The notes: generated by a model from the sequence alone, not told the origin. A stretch of DNA of 64,000 nt from Angomonas deanei (GCA_903995115.1 LR877161.1:249501-313500); one strand, 5' to 3'. Positions 52,666-63,715 are shown, numbered from the stretch's first letter. A program made the numbers and translations.

Positions 52666-54621
52666 TTAAATACCAGTCCCGCGGTTGGCGGACTTGTTAC
52701 TCTTGGTGTCATTGACGGCGATGGCTTCCCCGTTATCCAGGTTGACCTCCTCGAACGTCTCACCATGATTCTCATTTTCATTTCCCTCCGAGGCCTCCGG
52801 GGTAATCTCTCCACGCAGGATGGCACGCTCACGCAGCACTTTGCGGCAGAAGGAGCGATAACGGAAGTGAAGAAGAATGTTGGTGGCGAAGGCGGTCGTG
52901 CAGACACAGACGCAGACAATCAAGGCCGGCTGCACGCAGGCACGACGAAGGCAGACCGTGTCCCCGGCCTGCTGCGCATACCACTCCCCATAGAGAAAAC
53001 GATTGATGACAATCGAGGAGCACGCGGTGGCGAGAAACAGAAAGTTGTAATGCTTCGCGTTGTCTTTGGCGTAGATGGTACGAGGGGCGAGGACGAGGAT
53101 CGCGCCGAGGAAACCGTTACCGACGGCACCGAGGACGTACGGCAGTGGCAGCACCGACTCCGGTAAGGCGAGGAGCAGCGTCACGGTGATGAGCACGGAC
53201 ACCGTCGGGACGAAGAGGGTGACGGTGATCGGCCAGCGCTTCTCCACCGGGCGGCTCTGAATCCAAACCTCAAAGAAGGACATGGAAAGACGACCGGCAG
53301 AGGAACCAACGCCGTTGAGCACCGATAACAAATAACGAAGGGAGTCGGGCTGCTTGTGACCGGAGAGGGCCTGGAAAATGTAGGTGGAGTTGTTCATGAT
53401 CATCAGTTCTGTCCCCATGACGATGAAGAAGACCCAGAAGAGGCACCAGAGGTTGATGCTCAGCAGGTTGCGCCAGAAGGACGTCTGATACTGGGGGGCA
53501 ATGAAGTCTACTTCGGTCTCGATGGGTTTCTCGTTACTGCCGGACTCCATCTCGGCGAGCTCCTCCGCGCCTTCCAGGTATCCGTCAAACTCTTTCGCAA
53601 CGGTGATTTCTTGTTCTGGCTTCTTGGTGTCATCGTACGCGGGTTCCTCCTGTCGGGTGTCACGGTCCTCATGGTCTTGTCGCCCTTGTTTCTTTCCAAA
53701 GAAGAGCTGCCACGGAAACATGATCAGACCGAAACCGGCCCAGAGAATCACCACCACAATGGAAAAGGGGCGAATCTCCTCGTGGGTCTTGAGACCAACG
53801 TAGTTGATGACGGCGGAGGCCACCGTGGTGAAGATGATGACGACAATAATGAGACCAATACCGTAGTAGAAGCGGATCATGGGAGGTTCCTGGTTCAGAT
53901 ACGGCGCCTTCAGCTTCAGTCGCTCCTCCTTCTCCTCTGGGGTCAACTTGCGGTCCTCATACCCCGTCGTCTGATACTTTGGCAAACGCATAAAAATGCA
54001 GTTCAGAACGGCAAAAATAATCGCGTAGACCATCAAAAAGTAAAAGAAGGACGGGCGATCGGGGAAGAAGCCTTGATAGAGAATACTCGTCATGGAAGAG
54101 CCAATCCCCATCATCGACTTGAGCAGCGCCACGAGGTAACCACGCTTCGTGGGGAAGTAGTACAAGAGCGTCTGGGTGCAGACAAGATCAAAGTACGTCG
54201 TGCCCACATTCATGAAGGAATAGAAGACACACAAGCGGACAAGAGAGCCCGCCACGTAACCCTGAAACGTCAGCGCCATCAACAGCGCCCCGAGCGGAAA
54301 CACAACGACCGAGATAATCGCCACCGGAAGGGGTCCGATAAAGTCAAACACAATCGAGTACGGCAGCACGGCGTACCCCACCACCATACCACACGTGGTG
54401 ATCACGGTGGACTCTCGCTGGCCGTAGTGGAAGCGGGCGAGCAAATCGCCGGAGACGAGATTGTACGTGTAGCTACCGAAGGAGGTACAGATAATGGAGA
54501 AGACCCCCAACGTGAGGAGCGCGAAGCGTTTGCTTTCGTCGATTGGCTTTTGGTTTTGATCGAGGGCGTAGAGCTGTGCCTTGACCTCTTTTTCATTGGT
54601 CTTGCTGTTCAGGACTTGCAT
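52666..54621 (-). CDS. MFS transporter (nodulin-like/NFD4 type), copy 2
   Basis: 651 residues, intact and collinear with copy 1. Landmarks: ALLTLGVFSIICTSFGSYTY, YAVLPYSIVFDFIGPLPVAI, RLCVFYSFMNVGTTYFDLVC, the loop ending ETEVDFIAPQYQTSFWRNLL, LWCLFWVFFIVMGTELMIMN, GVGSSAGRLSMSFFEVWI and ILVLAPRTIYAKDNAKHYNF. About twelve membrane segments. The C-terminal tail is longer and Asn/Glu-rich (NENENHGETFEEVNLDN). A13 abuts the ATG in the sense direction. It lacks the HNEKVCYRR segment shared by copies 1 and 3 (it has GDTVCLRRACVQ), so it was not part of that exchange. Confidence 0.88.
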   Translation of the reverse strand: MQVLNSKTNEKEVKAQLYALDQNQKPIDESKRFALLTLGVFSIICTSFGSYTYNLVSGDLLARFHYGQRESTVITTCGMVVGYAVLPYSIVFDFIGPLPVAIISVVVFPLGALLMALTFQGYVAGSLVRLCVFYSFMNVGTTYFDLVCTQTLLYYFPTKRGYLVALLKSMMGIGSSMTSILYQGFFPDRPSFFYFLMVYAIIFAVLNCIFMRLPKYQTTGYEDRKLTPEEKEERLKLKAPYLNQEPPMIRFYYGIGLIIVVIIFTTVASAVINYVGLKTHEEIRPFSIVVVILWAGFGLIMFPWQLFFGKKQGRQDHEDRDTRQEEPAYDDTKKPEQEITVAKEFDGYLEGAEELAEMESGSNEKPIETEVDFIAPQYQTSFWRNLLSINLWCLFWVFFIVMGTELMIMNNSTYIFQALSGHKQPDSLRYLLSVLNGVGSSAGRLSMSFFEVWIQSRPVEKRWPITVTLFVPTVSVLITVTLLLALPESVLPLPYVLGAVGNGFLGAILVLAPRTIYAKDNAKHYNFLFLATACSSIVINRFLYGEWYAQQAGDTVCLRRACVQPALIVCVCVCTTAFATNILLHFRYRSFCRKVLRERAILRGEITPEASEGNENENHGETFEEVNLDNGEAIAVNDTKSNKSANRGTGI

Positions 54622-55318
54622 TTTTTTTTTTTTTGTAAATTATAATTTTTTTTTTTTTAAATAGTATTTCTTATGAAACGGCACAAATAAAAAAAAAAAA
54701 AAATGATTATAGTTTACGGAAATAATAATAATAATAAACAAATATTATTGACTAGTTATATTTTTTTTTTTTTTTGGAGGAAGAAAGAGAAAAGAAAGTG
54801 CGTAATGACAAAGACACAACGATGGGTCAAAAGAATCCAGAAAAACAATCCTACTTCAATTTTTTCGAGAGATCATCATTTATTATTATTTATTTTATAC
54901 GCAAGAAAAGAATTACATTTTTTTGTTATTAGTATTTTTAAAGGGTCATATATAAATAATTAATTACTTTTTTTTTTTTTTTTGAACTGTAAGGGTTTGA
55001 TTAGCCCCGTTATACAGCTGCTGTTACCAGCGAAAATAATAATTATTAACATATTAATAATAATAATAATAATAAAAAGAGAAAAAAAAAAAAGTAAACA
55101 GAGCAAGTCTACACAAGTGTAGATCAAATATTTTTTGCTTTTTTTAGAAATACTCGCTCAAAAATAGGAAGAAATCAGGGAAGCCGAATAAAAAACCCCT
55201 CTCATTCTTTTTTTTTTTTTTGTTTCATGTTTTTTTTTTTTTTTTTTTTTGAGAACACTATTGCACACATTTACATATACGTAACAGATGCTTTTTTTTT
55301 TTTTTTTTGCTTCCCCGT
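54622..55318. other. Intergenic region with homopolymers
   Basis: T13 before the ATG of copy 2 (54622-54634), T-runs near 54645-54658, 54970-54985, 55209-55220, 55230-55250 and 55293-55308, A-runs near 54690-54703 and 55082-55094, and AAT repeats near 55050-55075. No gene was recognised. Confidence 0.45.
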
Positions 55319-57321
55319 CTACTTGGAAGCCTTACTATCCTTATCTCTCGGGGAGAAGCCGTCGTCAAGGGCGGCACTTTCCTCGACATAACCGTCATCG
55401 CAGGCCTTCGTGGGCTCATCTCCCGCCACAGCCTCTTCTCCTTCTCCTCCCTCTTCCGTCATCTCACGTCCCTCTCGCCGTGCCGCTCGCTCGGCTAACA
55501 CTTTTTTACAGAAGGAACGGTACCGAAAGTGGACAATTACATCGGTAATAAACGCCGTGCAGCTGAGACCAATGCAGACAATCAGCGGCATCTGCACACA
55601 CACCCGCCGGTAACACACCTTCTCATTGTGCTTCTCCGCCTGCTGCGTGTACCACTCCCCGTAGAGAAAACGATTGAAGACAATCGCAGAAAAGGCGTCG
55701 GCGAGAAATAAAAAGTTGTAATGCTTGGCGACGTCTCTGGCGTAGATGGTACGGGTGACGAGGAGCGCGGCGGCACTAAGGAAACCGTTCCCGAGGGCGC
55801 CAATCACATACGGCAGAGGCAGGGCCGCCTTGGGCAGCACCAGCATGAGCACCAGCGTAATGATCACCGAGGCGGAGGGGAAAAACAAACAAAGTGTAAT
55901 GGGAATACGCTTTTCTGCCGGGCGACTTTGCGTGTAGGCTTCAAAACCAGACATGATGAGACGACCGACGGCACTCCCGACACCGTTCAGCACGGTGAGG
56001 AGCACACGGAGTTCTCCCTGGAGACCTCTTCGCCACTGAGGGACTGAAAGATATAGGTGGCATTGTCCATCATCATAATTTCCGCCCCCAAGACGACGAA
56101 CTGCGTCCACACCAGGCACCACAAGTGCGGTGAGAGCAGGTTACGCCAAAAAGAAGTTTGATATTGAGGCGCAATGTAGTCGATTTCTGTTTTTTCGGCC
56201 TCTTCCATGGCGTACTCTAATTCGGCCTGGCGAGGGGCCAAGTCTTGCTCCGGCTCTACCGCCGCGCCGTCAAAGTGCTCTGCTACCGTCACCACCTGCA
56301 GACCGTCGTCCTTCTTTGTTTCACTCTCTTCCTCCCGCTGCTGCTGTTCCTCCTCACTGCCCTCCTTGGAGCTCGGCGAGGGATACTTACCGGGACAGAA
56401 TATTCGGTGAAACGGAAAGGCAATAAAGACGAAGCAGACCGTCAGCACCGTCGTCACAATCGCAAAGGCACGCAGCTGGGCGTGGAAAACGACATGTACG
56501 ACGACAGCGCGCTGGTGATGGGGAGATAAATGACCAGAATGAGGAGAATCACAAAACCGTAGTAAAAGTGATACATTTTGGGTTGTTGGGTGAGAAAAGG
56601 TGCCTTGGTGGCCCGTCGCTTCGCCTTTTCCTCCGGCGAGAGTCGTCGCTCCTCCCATCCCGTCAGCATATAGGAAGGCATCTTCATAAAGAAGGCACAA
56701 AGAATACCAGCGACGGCAGCAAAGACCATCAAAAAGTAAAAAAAGGCTTCGATCTCTCCACCGAAATAACCCAAATAGAGGGACCCCGTGATCGCGGAGC
56801 CTAACCCCACAAACGTCTTGAGCAGCGCGACGACGGCACCACGGCGGGTCGGAAAGTAACTGATCACCGTCATACAGCACACCAAATCAAAAAAAGTGGT
56901 CCCTAGGTTCATGAAGGAATAAAATACACACAACTTGACGACATCGCCAGTGATGATCTTCCTCGAAACAGAAGGCGATGAGAAGCGCACCGAGGGGGAA
57001 GACAATAATACACAAAATAGCAATGGGCAACGGTCCGAAAAAGTCGTACACAAACGAATACGGCAAGACCACATTCCCCACCACGGAGCCACACGTCGTG
57101 ATGGCCGTCATGTCACGCTGCGAAAGGTTATAACGCGTCTGGAACTGATCGGAGACCAGGTTAAATGTATAACTGCCGAAGGAGGTGCAGATCATACAGA
57201 AGAGCCCTAGCACGAGCGTGAGAAGACGCTTCGTCTCGCTGATCCTCTTTTGTTTGGTGTCTAGCCTTTGAAGAATCGTCGCCTCTGCACCGTTGGTGTC
57301 AATTTTGGTTAGTTTTTTCAT
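55319..57321 (-). CDS. MFS transporter (nodulin-like/NFD4 type), copy 3, frame broken three times
   Basis: Same family as copies 1 and 2 by order of motifs: SETKRLLTLVLGLFCMICTS, YSFVYDFFGPLPIAILCI, KLCVFYSFMNLGTTFFDLVC, YFPTRRGAVVALLKTFVGLG, the loop ending TEIDYIAPQYQTSFWRNLL, LWCLVWTQFVVLGAEIMMMD, GVGSAVGRLIMSGFEAYT. The frame changes near 56965, 56475 and 56025, so no single frame covers the protein. The residues either side still align with copies 1 and 2, so constraint held until recently. Three indels within 2 kb, when copies 1 and 2 have none, make either a young pseudogene or a poorly assembled array copy plausible. The A11 tract abuts the ATG. The C-terminal tail is Glu- and Asp-rich. 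Confidence 0.8.
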
Positions 57322-57577
57322 TTTTTTTTTTTGAGAATTATGTTTTTTATTTTATATTAGTTGTGTTTATTTTTACGATGATGTATCTACAAGTAAAAAA
57401 CAGTAATAAAATGTTAATTTTATTGAACAGTTTTATCTTTTGGGAAAAAAAAGAAAAGAAAAGAGATAAAAATAAAAAAATAAAATAAAATGAGAAATAC
57501 TACATCGACCAAACAAACCATCAACGCATAAAAATAAAATAGAATAATAAAAATAATAAGAACTGTACACCCTTCCA

Positions 57578-57864
57578 TCACATACTTTGCAGAAACTGCA
57601 TTGCCTTCTTCCGTCCTCGCTGCCGTGCCTTCGCCTTCTCTAGTTCCACCCATAACTTCTCTTGCTCCAGCACTTTTTCATAATACTCTTTTTTTACCTT
57701 TAACCCTTCCCGATAGAGGTCGTCGCCCTTTTCTAGAAATAACACCGCGTAGGGGGGGAAAGCATACTTTTTTGGTTGTTCGACTTGAAGCCATAACGAT
57801 TCTATTTCCTTTTCTGTAATTGTATTATTATTTTCATTATTCGTACTCGTCGGACGACGAGAAA

Positions 57865-57903
<39 letters not shown>

Positions 57904-58363
57904 GTTGAATGCTGTGTCGGGCGGAGACAATTCTCTTTTTTGCCTGTTCTTCCTTTTTCTTCTTCGCCGCTATCTGCGCTTCCTCTAGGGTTTGTATTTT
58001 TAGCCGCAGTGCATCGTTTTCCTTATCTAATTTTCTTAATACTTCCACTTTTTTACGATAGGCGTTTTCTTTTTCATCGTTGACATTTAATTTTCTATTC
58101 TCTTTTATGGTTTCTAATGCGGCCAAAATGGCGCCCAACTCTCTTTTTTTTTCTGTTTCTTCTATTTTTTTTTGTTGAATCGTTTGTCGTACTTGTTGTA
58201 GTTGATCGTCGTAAATAGCGATCGCATCCACTTCTTTTTTTAATTTTAATTTAAAATGCTGATTTTTATTATTGTTGTTGTCGGTGTTGTTTTCTACTTT
58301 ATGAGTGGCGAGTGTTTCTATGAATTTTTGTAATAGTTCTATATCATTTTTGGATTGACTCAT
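57578..58363 (-). CDS. Coiled-coil protein with Asn-run hinge, 261 aa
   Basis: Starts MSQSKNDIELLQKFIETLAT. Residues of about 45-145 are heptad-patterned (DDQLQQVRQTIQQKKIEETE, KVEVLRKLDKENDALRLKIQ). A run of about twelve Asn follows (AAT array near 57870-57900). After it comes a second conserved-looking segment: PKKYAFPPYAVLFLEKGDDLY and EYYEKVLEQEKLWVELEKAK, ending in the basic RQRGRKKAMQFLQSM. There is no membrane segment. The Phe-Pro-Pro-Tyr segment between coils may be a docking site. Not recognised; a flagellar, basal-body or cytoskeletal role is possible by analogy only. Intact frame. Confidence 0.6.
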
Positions 58364-58719
58364 TTTCTATAAAAATATAAATATAAGAGAAAAAAAAATT
58401 TAGTGCCACTTTTTTTTTTTTTTTTGTGATTCCAACCACATAAAAAAATAATTCTAAACTTTTCAGTTTTTTTTTTTGTTTCGTATAAACATTGGACTAC
58501 GGACCATGACGTTTTATTGCGTGTTAACGTTCCAGAACTTTTCCATTGTTCCTAAACAAAAAAAAACACAACAACAACAATAATAATAAAAAGTGGTCAT
58601 ATCCTCGTCAAATATACTCAAAAAAATAAAAAAAAAATCGCAAAGTAAATCAATATTAATTATGCTTATCGTCTGTAACACATATAGGAAATGAAAAAAA
58701 AAAAAAAAAAATGAAAAAT
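58364..58719. other. Intergenic region
   Basis: AT-rich with T-runs near 58410-58424 and 58468-58477, and A-runs near 58556-58566 and 58693-58711. No gene was recognised; it holds the PDAT 3' UTR. Confidence 0.4.
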
Positions 58720-61131
58720 TCAATAAAACGCATTATCATCGGTATCTCTCCAATTTGGAATCGGCAAAATCGGTTTATTTTCTTTCAGTGTACACTCCTT
58801 CAACTGTGTTTGTATTAACTCGTCAATATCGCTATAAATACGATCCTCCACCCGTCGCGAGAGATACTCGGTTTCCCCGGTTTCATGATTGTAGTAGGGG
58901 ATGACATTGCGTATTTTTTTTTCTTCTTCGCTTTCTTCCTTTTTCTGTTTTTCTGCGTCTTCCTGGACGGCAATGCGGTCTACACCGGCCGCAATTTTCA
59001 GAATCGTCTCCAGCATATCAAAGTTACCCAACACGTCAACGTGGTCGCCGCTGTGGACACCACCGCGTAAATTAATGTTTGACATATTTAGCTGGTGATT
59101 AAACTCCATCGTGACGACACGGCCCACATTTTTTTGCCAGCCGTTGGGCGCACGGCACATGTACCCCAAGGAAGAGAGCGGCACGGTGCCGTCCCCGTTA
59201 CCGAGGCGGACCCCTTGCAAGACGGAAAAGTTACTATAATCGACAATCACTTCTTTTTGCGTGGGGAAAAAGTCCGGATTGCTGGATTGATTCTTATTCT
59301 TGTAGTGTTGTGCTTGTTGGGAGAGGGAGGGCTCCGTCTGCCGCGGTGGTGCGTGTCGTGCATAAATTTCTCTCACGTTCTCATACGCGGTCGAATACGA
59401 AGAATTCGTCACCCACATTTTATTTTGGCGATCGTTGTTTTCGGTGCCATCGTGCCACTCCCAGTTCACTTGCTCGGAAATGTGATAGCCAATCTCCACT
59501 GGTTTGTTCACACCGTAGAGACACACGACCGTCATGTTAGGGGCTTGGGGTAAGGAAGGCAGCGTGTCGTATTCCTTTTCAGACAAGAACTCTTCCATGG
59601 CTTCTGCGCAGGCGACGTGCCCTGTGCGGCGACACGCCTCCTGCACAAGTTCTGCCGCCCCTTTATTATGAATCCGCTGTCCCACCTTAAAGGAATAGGC
59701 ACTTTCGGTTTTATTGTTTTCCTCCGCTAACCCCTCGTACACCAACAGGTCTGGAAAAAATGCGTCACAGCCTCGAGGCATCATGGCGAGCAGACAGTCC
59801 CAACTACGGGTTAAGTTATACCGCGCGGAGGGTTTTAAATAGCTGTCAAACACTTTTTTCGCGATGGGTGGAATACTCATGGTGTCCTTCACATCCCCAA
59901 TGAGCACACCAGCGAGCGCCTTCGGGATACCGGTACTGACACCGCCAATATTGACCCAATACGACACGAAACGATCTAAAAACTCCGGTTCCCGTCGTCC
60001 AATCCACTGAAAAAATTTAATAGCCACCGTCGCCCCGTAACTGTGGGAAATAATAATCGACTGGCGTTGATTTTTTTGGCAAAAAAACTTAACGGTGTTG
60101 CGAATGTGGTAGAAGAACCCGTCCCGCTCGTGCGTCCGCTTGGGGGACAGCCGCCAGTCGTACGTGACGACGGACATGCTCTGCGGATCGTAGCCGATAT
60201 CGGCCAAGTTAATTAACACTTTCGCCCACACCCAATACCCCGGGACAAAGTATTCCACCGAGGTAAAACCGGAATCGGCGCGTACTTTAATATGATCCTT
60301 ATCACTTCCCGTCGTCACGTTCAGGGAGAATAGTTCCAGCCAGCACATGGGGTCGGTGAGAATTAAAAACAGCATTTGCGGCCCAAACATGCGCTGACGA
60401 AAGACATTGTTCATGGGGTGACCTTTTCGGTTGACTTTATTGCTGCCAAAGAATAATTGTTGATTCAAACACGTCAGGTTGGAGGCCTCCCAGAGCTCCA
60501 GGGCACCGGTGATGAACCCTGGAATAATGATGACCGGATGCTTATACGGCAGTGTCGTGTTGCCTTGATTGTACTTCTCAATAAACGATAGTCCAGGGCG
60601 GTTGTCCTCTGTCACGACGAAAGAACTGGTGAAGTCGGTGACCATGCCCGAAATCACATTATTATAATCGCCGACGACAATGACAATTAGAATAAAAGTC
60701 ACCATCACCACAAAATAGGCTCTTTTCCGTGAAGAAAGCGTTTTGAGAAGATCGTAGGCGTCAAACAGACCTTTTCGCAACGCCATCGGCAAAAAAGAAA
60801 AATATTTATCGATAAAGGCAACTACTTTTTGATCCATGGCGGTCACACGGTTGAAGTCCAAGTTGGTAGAGAAAGAGCTGTCGTCACTGCAAGGACTACC
60901 GACCATCTCGGAGCTGGACCGACTGCCTTTAGCATTGGTAGAGAGGACAGGGGAGGCAGGGTTGTCAAAGACCTCGCGACTGAACACGAGGGTGTAGAGC
61001 TTGGAGAGGAGGGATTCTTTTTTTTGGGGTGCATTTTCCTCTTTTTTATTATGATTATTATTATTATGTTCTTCTTTTTTGTGGTCTTCTTTTGTGTTTT
61101 TGGGCTTTCGTTGTCTTAGTGAGGTAGACAT
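58720..61131 (-). CDS. Phospholipid:diacylglycerol acyltransferase-type enzyme (PDAT/LCAT family)
   Basis: Start chosen at 61131 (MSTSLRQRKPKNTKEDHKKE); the preceding A14 run makes the longer frame (to 61272) unlikely. 803 residues. Asn/Lys-rich cytosolic leader, one membrane helix (about YFVVMVTFILIVIVVG), then a lumenal LCAT-like domain. Motifs: HPVIIIPGFITGALELWE (oxyanion/lid), FRQRMFGPQMLFLILTDPMC, YFVPGYWVWAKVLINLADIG, SVVTYDWRLSPKRT, the nucleophile SHSYGATVAIKF (Ser, with S-H-S-Y-G in place of G-H-S-x-G), WVNIGGVSTGIPKALAGVLI, NGDGTVPLSSLGYM, and the His near GDHVDVLG. Family reaction: moves an acyl chain from phospholipid to diacylglycerol, making triacylglycerol at the ER. Intact frame. 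Confidence 0.9.
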   Translation of the reverse strand: MSTSLRQRKPKNTKEDHKKEEHNNNNHNKKEENAPQKKESLLSKLYTLVFSREVFDNPASPVLSTNAKGSRSSSEMVGSPCSDDSSFSTNLDFNRVTAMDQKVVAFIDKYFSFLPMALRKGLFDAYDLLKTLSSRKRAYFVVMVTFILIVIVVGDYNNVISGMVTDFTSSFVVTEDNRPGLSFIEKYNQGNTTLPYKHPVIIIPGFITGALELWEASNLTCLNQQLFFGSNKVNRKGHPMNNVFRQRMFGPQMLFLILTDPMCWLELFSLNVTTGSDKDHIKVRADSGFTSVEYFVPGYWVWAKVLINLADIGYDPQSMSVVTYDWRLSPKRTHERDGFFYHIRNTVKFFCQKNQRQSIIISHSYGATVAIKFFQWIGRREPEFLDRFVSYWVNIGGVSTGIPKALAGVLIGDVKDTMSIPPIAKKVFDSYLKPSARYNLTRSWDCLLAMMPRGCDAFFPDLLVYEGLAEENNKTESAYSFKVGQRIHNKGAAELVQEACRRTGHVACAEAMEEFLSEKEYDTLPSLPQAPNMTVVCLYGVNKPVEIGYHISEQVNWEWHDGTENNDRQNKMWVTNSSYSTAYENVREIYARHAPPRQTEPSLSQQAQHYKNKNQSSNPDFFPTQKEVIVDYSNFSVLQGVRLGNGDGTVPLSSLGYMCRAPNGWQKNVGRVVTMEFNHQLNMSNINLRGGVHSGDHVDVLGNFDMLETILKIAAGVDRIAVQEDAEKQKKEESEEEKKIRNVIPYYNHETGETEYLSRRVEDRIYSDIDELIQTQLKECTLKENKPILPIPNWRDTDDNAFY

Positions 61132-61810
61132 GTTTTTTTTTTTTTTGAAAATCGATAGAACGATGGATATATATATAAAAATACGATAAGTTTTCTTTTT
61201 TCTGAACTTTAATGAGCTACTGTAGAAACGAGCTGAAAAAGGGGGAAAAAAGAGATATATTTTTGCAGTCATACAAAAAGTAAAAAAAAAAAAAACTTAT
61301 AAATAAATGAAGTACGAATAATAATAATAATAATTTTTTTTTTTGAATTTCTGAGTATGAAGTGTCGTATATATACTTATTTCTACCTTTGATATACTCT
61401 TACAATATATATATTTTATTTTTTTTTTTGAAAATTTTTGACTTTGATTTTTTATTTTTATTTTTAAATCTTTTGAATAACAACAACAAAAAGAAAAAAA
61501 AGAATAAAAAATGAAAGGATCACGATGAAATGTTTTCCTATTTAATAAAAATGCTATTTTTTATTTTAGAATTAATACTTTTTTTATTTTTTTTATTATT
61601 TGAAAAACAATAAATACAACACCAACAACAAAAAGACATGGCAACACGGACAGTATACACGAGCAAAAATGACAGACATCAAAAAAAAAAATTAACAATA
61701 ATAATAATAAAAATTCTACTAAGAAAAGAAAAGAGTCATCTTTCAAAAATAAAACAGATTTCAATGCGAATTAAAAAAAACAAAAAAATCACTTATTTTT
61801 TATTTTTTTT
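61132..61810. other. Intergenic region, very AT-rich
   Basis: Homopolymers and AT-rich sequence throughout: T14 at 61133-61146, A-runs near 61281-61293 and 61681-61690, AAT near 61317-61332 and 61697-61710, and T-runs near 61334-61342 and 61418-61428. No gene was recognised. Confidence 0.4.
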
Positions 61811-62822
61811 TCACGTGGAGGGTCTTTTCTTTCTGGTGGTCGTATTATAATTCGTATTCACTGCATTATTATTATTACCAGCGCTATGACGATTATTATT
61901 ATTATTACTATTCATATTATTATTATTATTATTATTTTTGTTATGTTCTTCGAAAAATAACTCGTCCAACATTTTTTTTGCCTCTGCGTCGTCGATGCGG
62001 ACGTCACTTCGTTTTTTACTATTATCGACGATGACATCATGCGGCGGCAACTGTCGTGCGGTGGTTTTATTTTTTTATTATTATTAAAATTATTATTGTT
62101 GTTGTTCTGTTTTTCATTTTTATTATTATTCGTATTATTATTTTTGAGATGCTGACTGGTATGGTGGCTGCTTTCTCTTTCTTGACTGGGGTCTACATGT
62201 TTGGATTTTTGTTTTTCACTTTTTTCATTTTTATTATTATTATTATTATTTTGAATTTTAGGATTGCTGTCGACCGAAGGGGCGACGGTTTGTTTTTTTT
62301 TGGTTAGGAGGGGTGCCGCCGCCTTCGCCTCGACAGTTATTCCATTTTCTTCTTTTTTATTATTTTCCTTATTATGATGATCGATGGTTTCTTCGCGCTG
62401 TGTGTTCTTTTTCATATCCTTTTCACGTGTATGCACGATGGGTTTACTTTTATTATTAATCACAATATTATTATTATTATTATTTTCATTCTTAATATTG
62501 GTGTGTGCCGTAAAAATGGGTTTATTACGCGGTGGCAGGGAAGATCTTCTTTCCTTATTATTTTCATTATTATTATTATGATTGTTAGGCGGTACCGGCG
62601 GAGGTCCGTCGTCAATGTCGCCGCATTCATCCCACAACTTGTAAAATTCTTCTTCATCGATATTTTTATTCTTATTATTATTTTTGCTTTTTTTCAAACT
62701 TTCTTCGTTTTCATCGTGAAGCGGACTGAACACGGGCGGAAGGGTTTCCAAAAAGTAGACAATCTTTTCTTCTTTTTTTTCATTATTATTATTATTTTCA
62801 TTATTTTTTATATTTTTATTAT
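61811..62822 (-). CDS. Asn-rich hypothetical protein with acidic Pro-rich motif, start uncertain, one frame change
   Basis: Low-complexity protein dominated by Asn and Lys runs from AAT arrays. Non-repetitive islands: KIVYFLETLPPVFSPLHDEN, DEEEFYKLWDECGDIDDGPP with PPVPPNN, VEAKAAAPLLTKKKQTVAPS, and near the C-terminus DVIVDNSKKRSDVRIDDAEA followed by KKMLDELFFEEHN. The frame changes near 62050-62080 (homopolymer T/AAT region); the C-terminal island is read only in the second frame. No ATG opens the first frame before about 62420, although coding-like sequence extends up to the VAP stop at 62823. Either the start is lost to an indel or it continues from the neighbouring gene. Function unknown. 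Confidence 0.5.
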
Positions 62823-63520
62823 TTAATCCAGAAGAAGCCACAGCAGCAGAAGCAGGATGAGGGCCGCCGCGATGATGAGCTTCACCCGAGATCCTTTCGC
62901 CGCTGGTTGGGATGTTTTTTGTACCGCTCCTCCCGCCTCCTTGCGCAAGTTTTTTGCATCGAGTGTTTTGGATTCCAACTGCTGTGCCGCGCCACGCGCC
63001 GCGAGCGTATTATTATTATTATTATTGTTGTTGTTGATTTCCTTGTTGGGGGTGTTATCGACGGAATCGTCTTTTTGTCGTCCCGGGCGGTGGAGGCGTC
63101 GGAGGCGTTGGGGTCCAACAGTAGATGACAGCGAATCATTTTTTTCAACACACTCGCCGGACTTTCATTTTTCTTTTCCTTAATGAGCGCAGGGACGTTG
63201 TTAAATTTCGCCTCTATCACATCATTCTCGCCCAATAGAGTGTACTCGATACGGAAATCATCTTTCACGACTTTCACGCCGTTTTTGTTTTCCTCCTCGA
63301 ACTTGTAGTTTCGGTTGAGGGCGATGGTGGCGCGCATGCTGCTGTTACCGCGTATGACACCTTTTGTGTGGCGCACAATGTAGCGGTCGGGGGAGGTGGT
63401 GAGGAGGCGGAAGATGATCGCTTCGTAGCCAACGTTGTTGAGCTCGACGGAGCAGTCTTCGTTGACGCCGAGCACTAACTGGAAACGCTCTGGGGTGATG
63501 AGAAGACTTGGCGTGGACAT
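62823..63520 (-). CDS. VAP-like MSP-domain protein with C-terminal membrane anchor, one frame change
   Basis: The ATG at 63520 is preceded by A13. The MSP domain occupies about residues 1-125: LLITPERFQLVLGVNEDCSV, VGYEAIIFRLLTTSPDRYIV, TKGVIRGNSSMRATIALN, and DDFRIEYTLLG. Downstream, the frame change falls at an AAT/TTG array (about 63005-63040). In the second frame the sense sequence reads LAARGAAQQLESKTLDAKNL, then RVKLIIAAALILLLLLWLLL and stops at 62823. That is the coiled-coil-plus-tail-anchor end of VAP proteins. VAPs sit in the ER membrane and bind FFAT motifs at contact sites, including lipid-transfer proteins such as VPS13 and ORPs. The MSP domain is clear; the tail is confident only through the alternate frame. 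Confidence 0.82.
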
Positions 63521-63715
63521 TTTTTTTTTTTTTAAAATGAGGTATTGGGTTTGTATATGAAATAAAACTAAAATCTACTTAAACTATAACAGGAAGAGGA
63601 AAACAAAGGAAGGAAGAATATAGGAAAGCAACACTACCAATATAATGATAATAACTTTATTTTCTTATTTTTGTTTTAAATAATAATATTATAATTATTC
63701 GATGTTAGATGGGCT

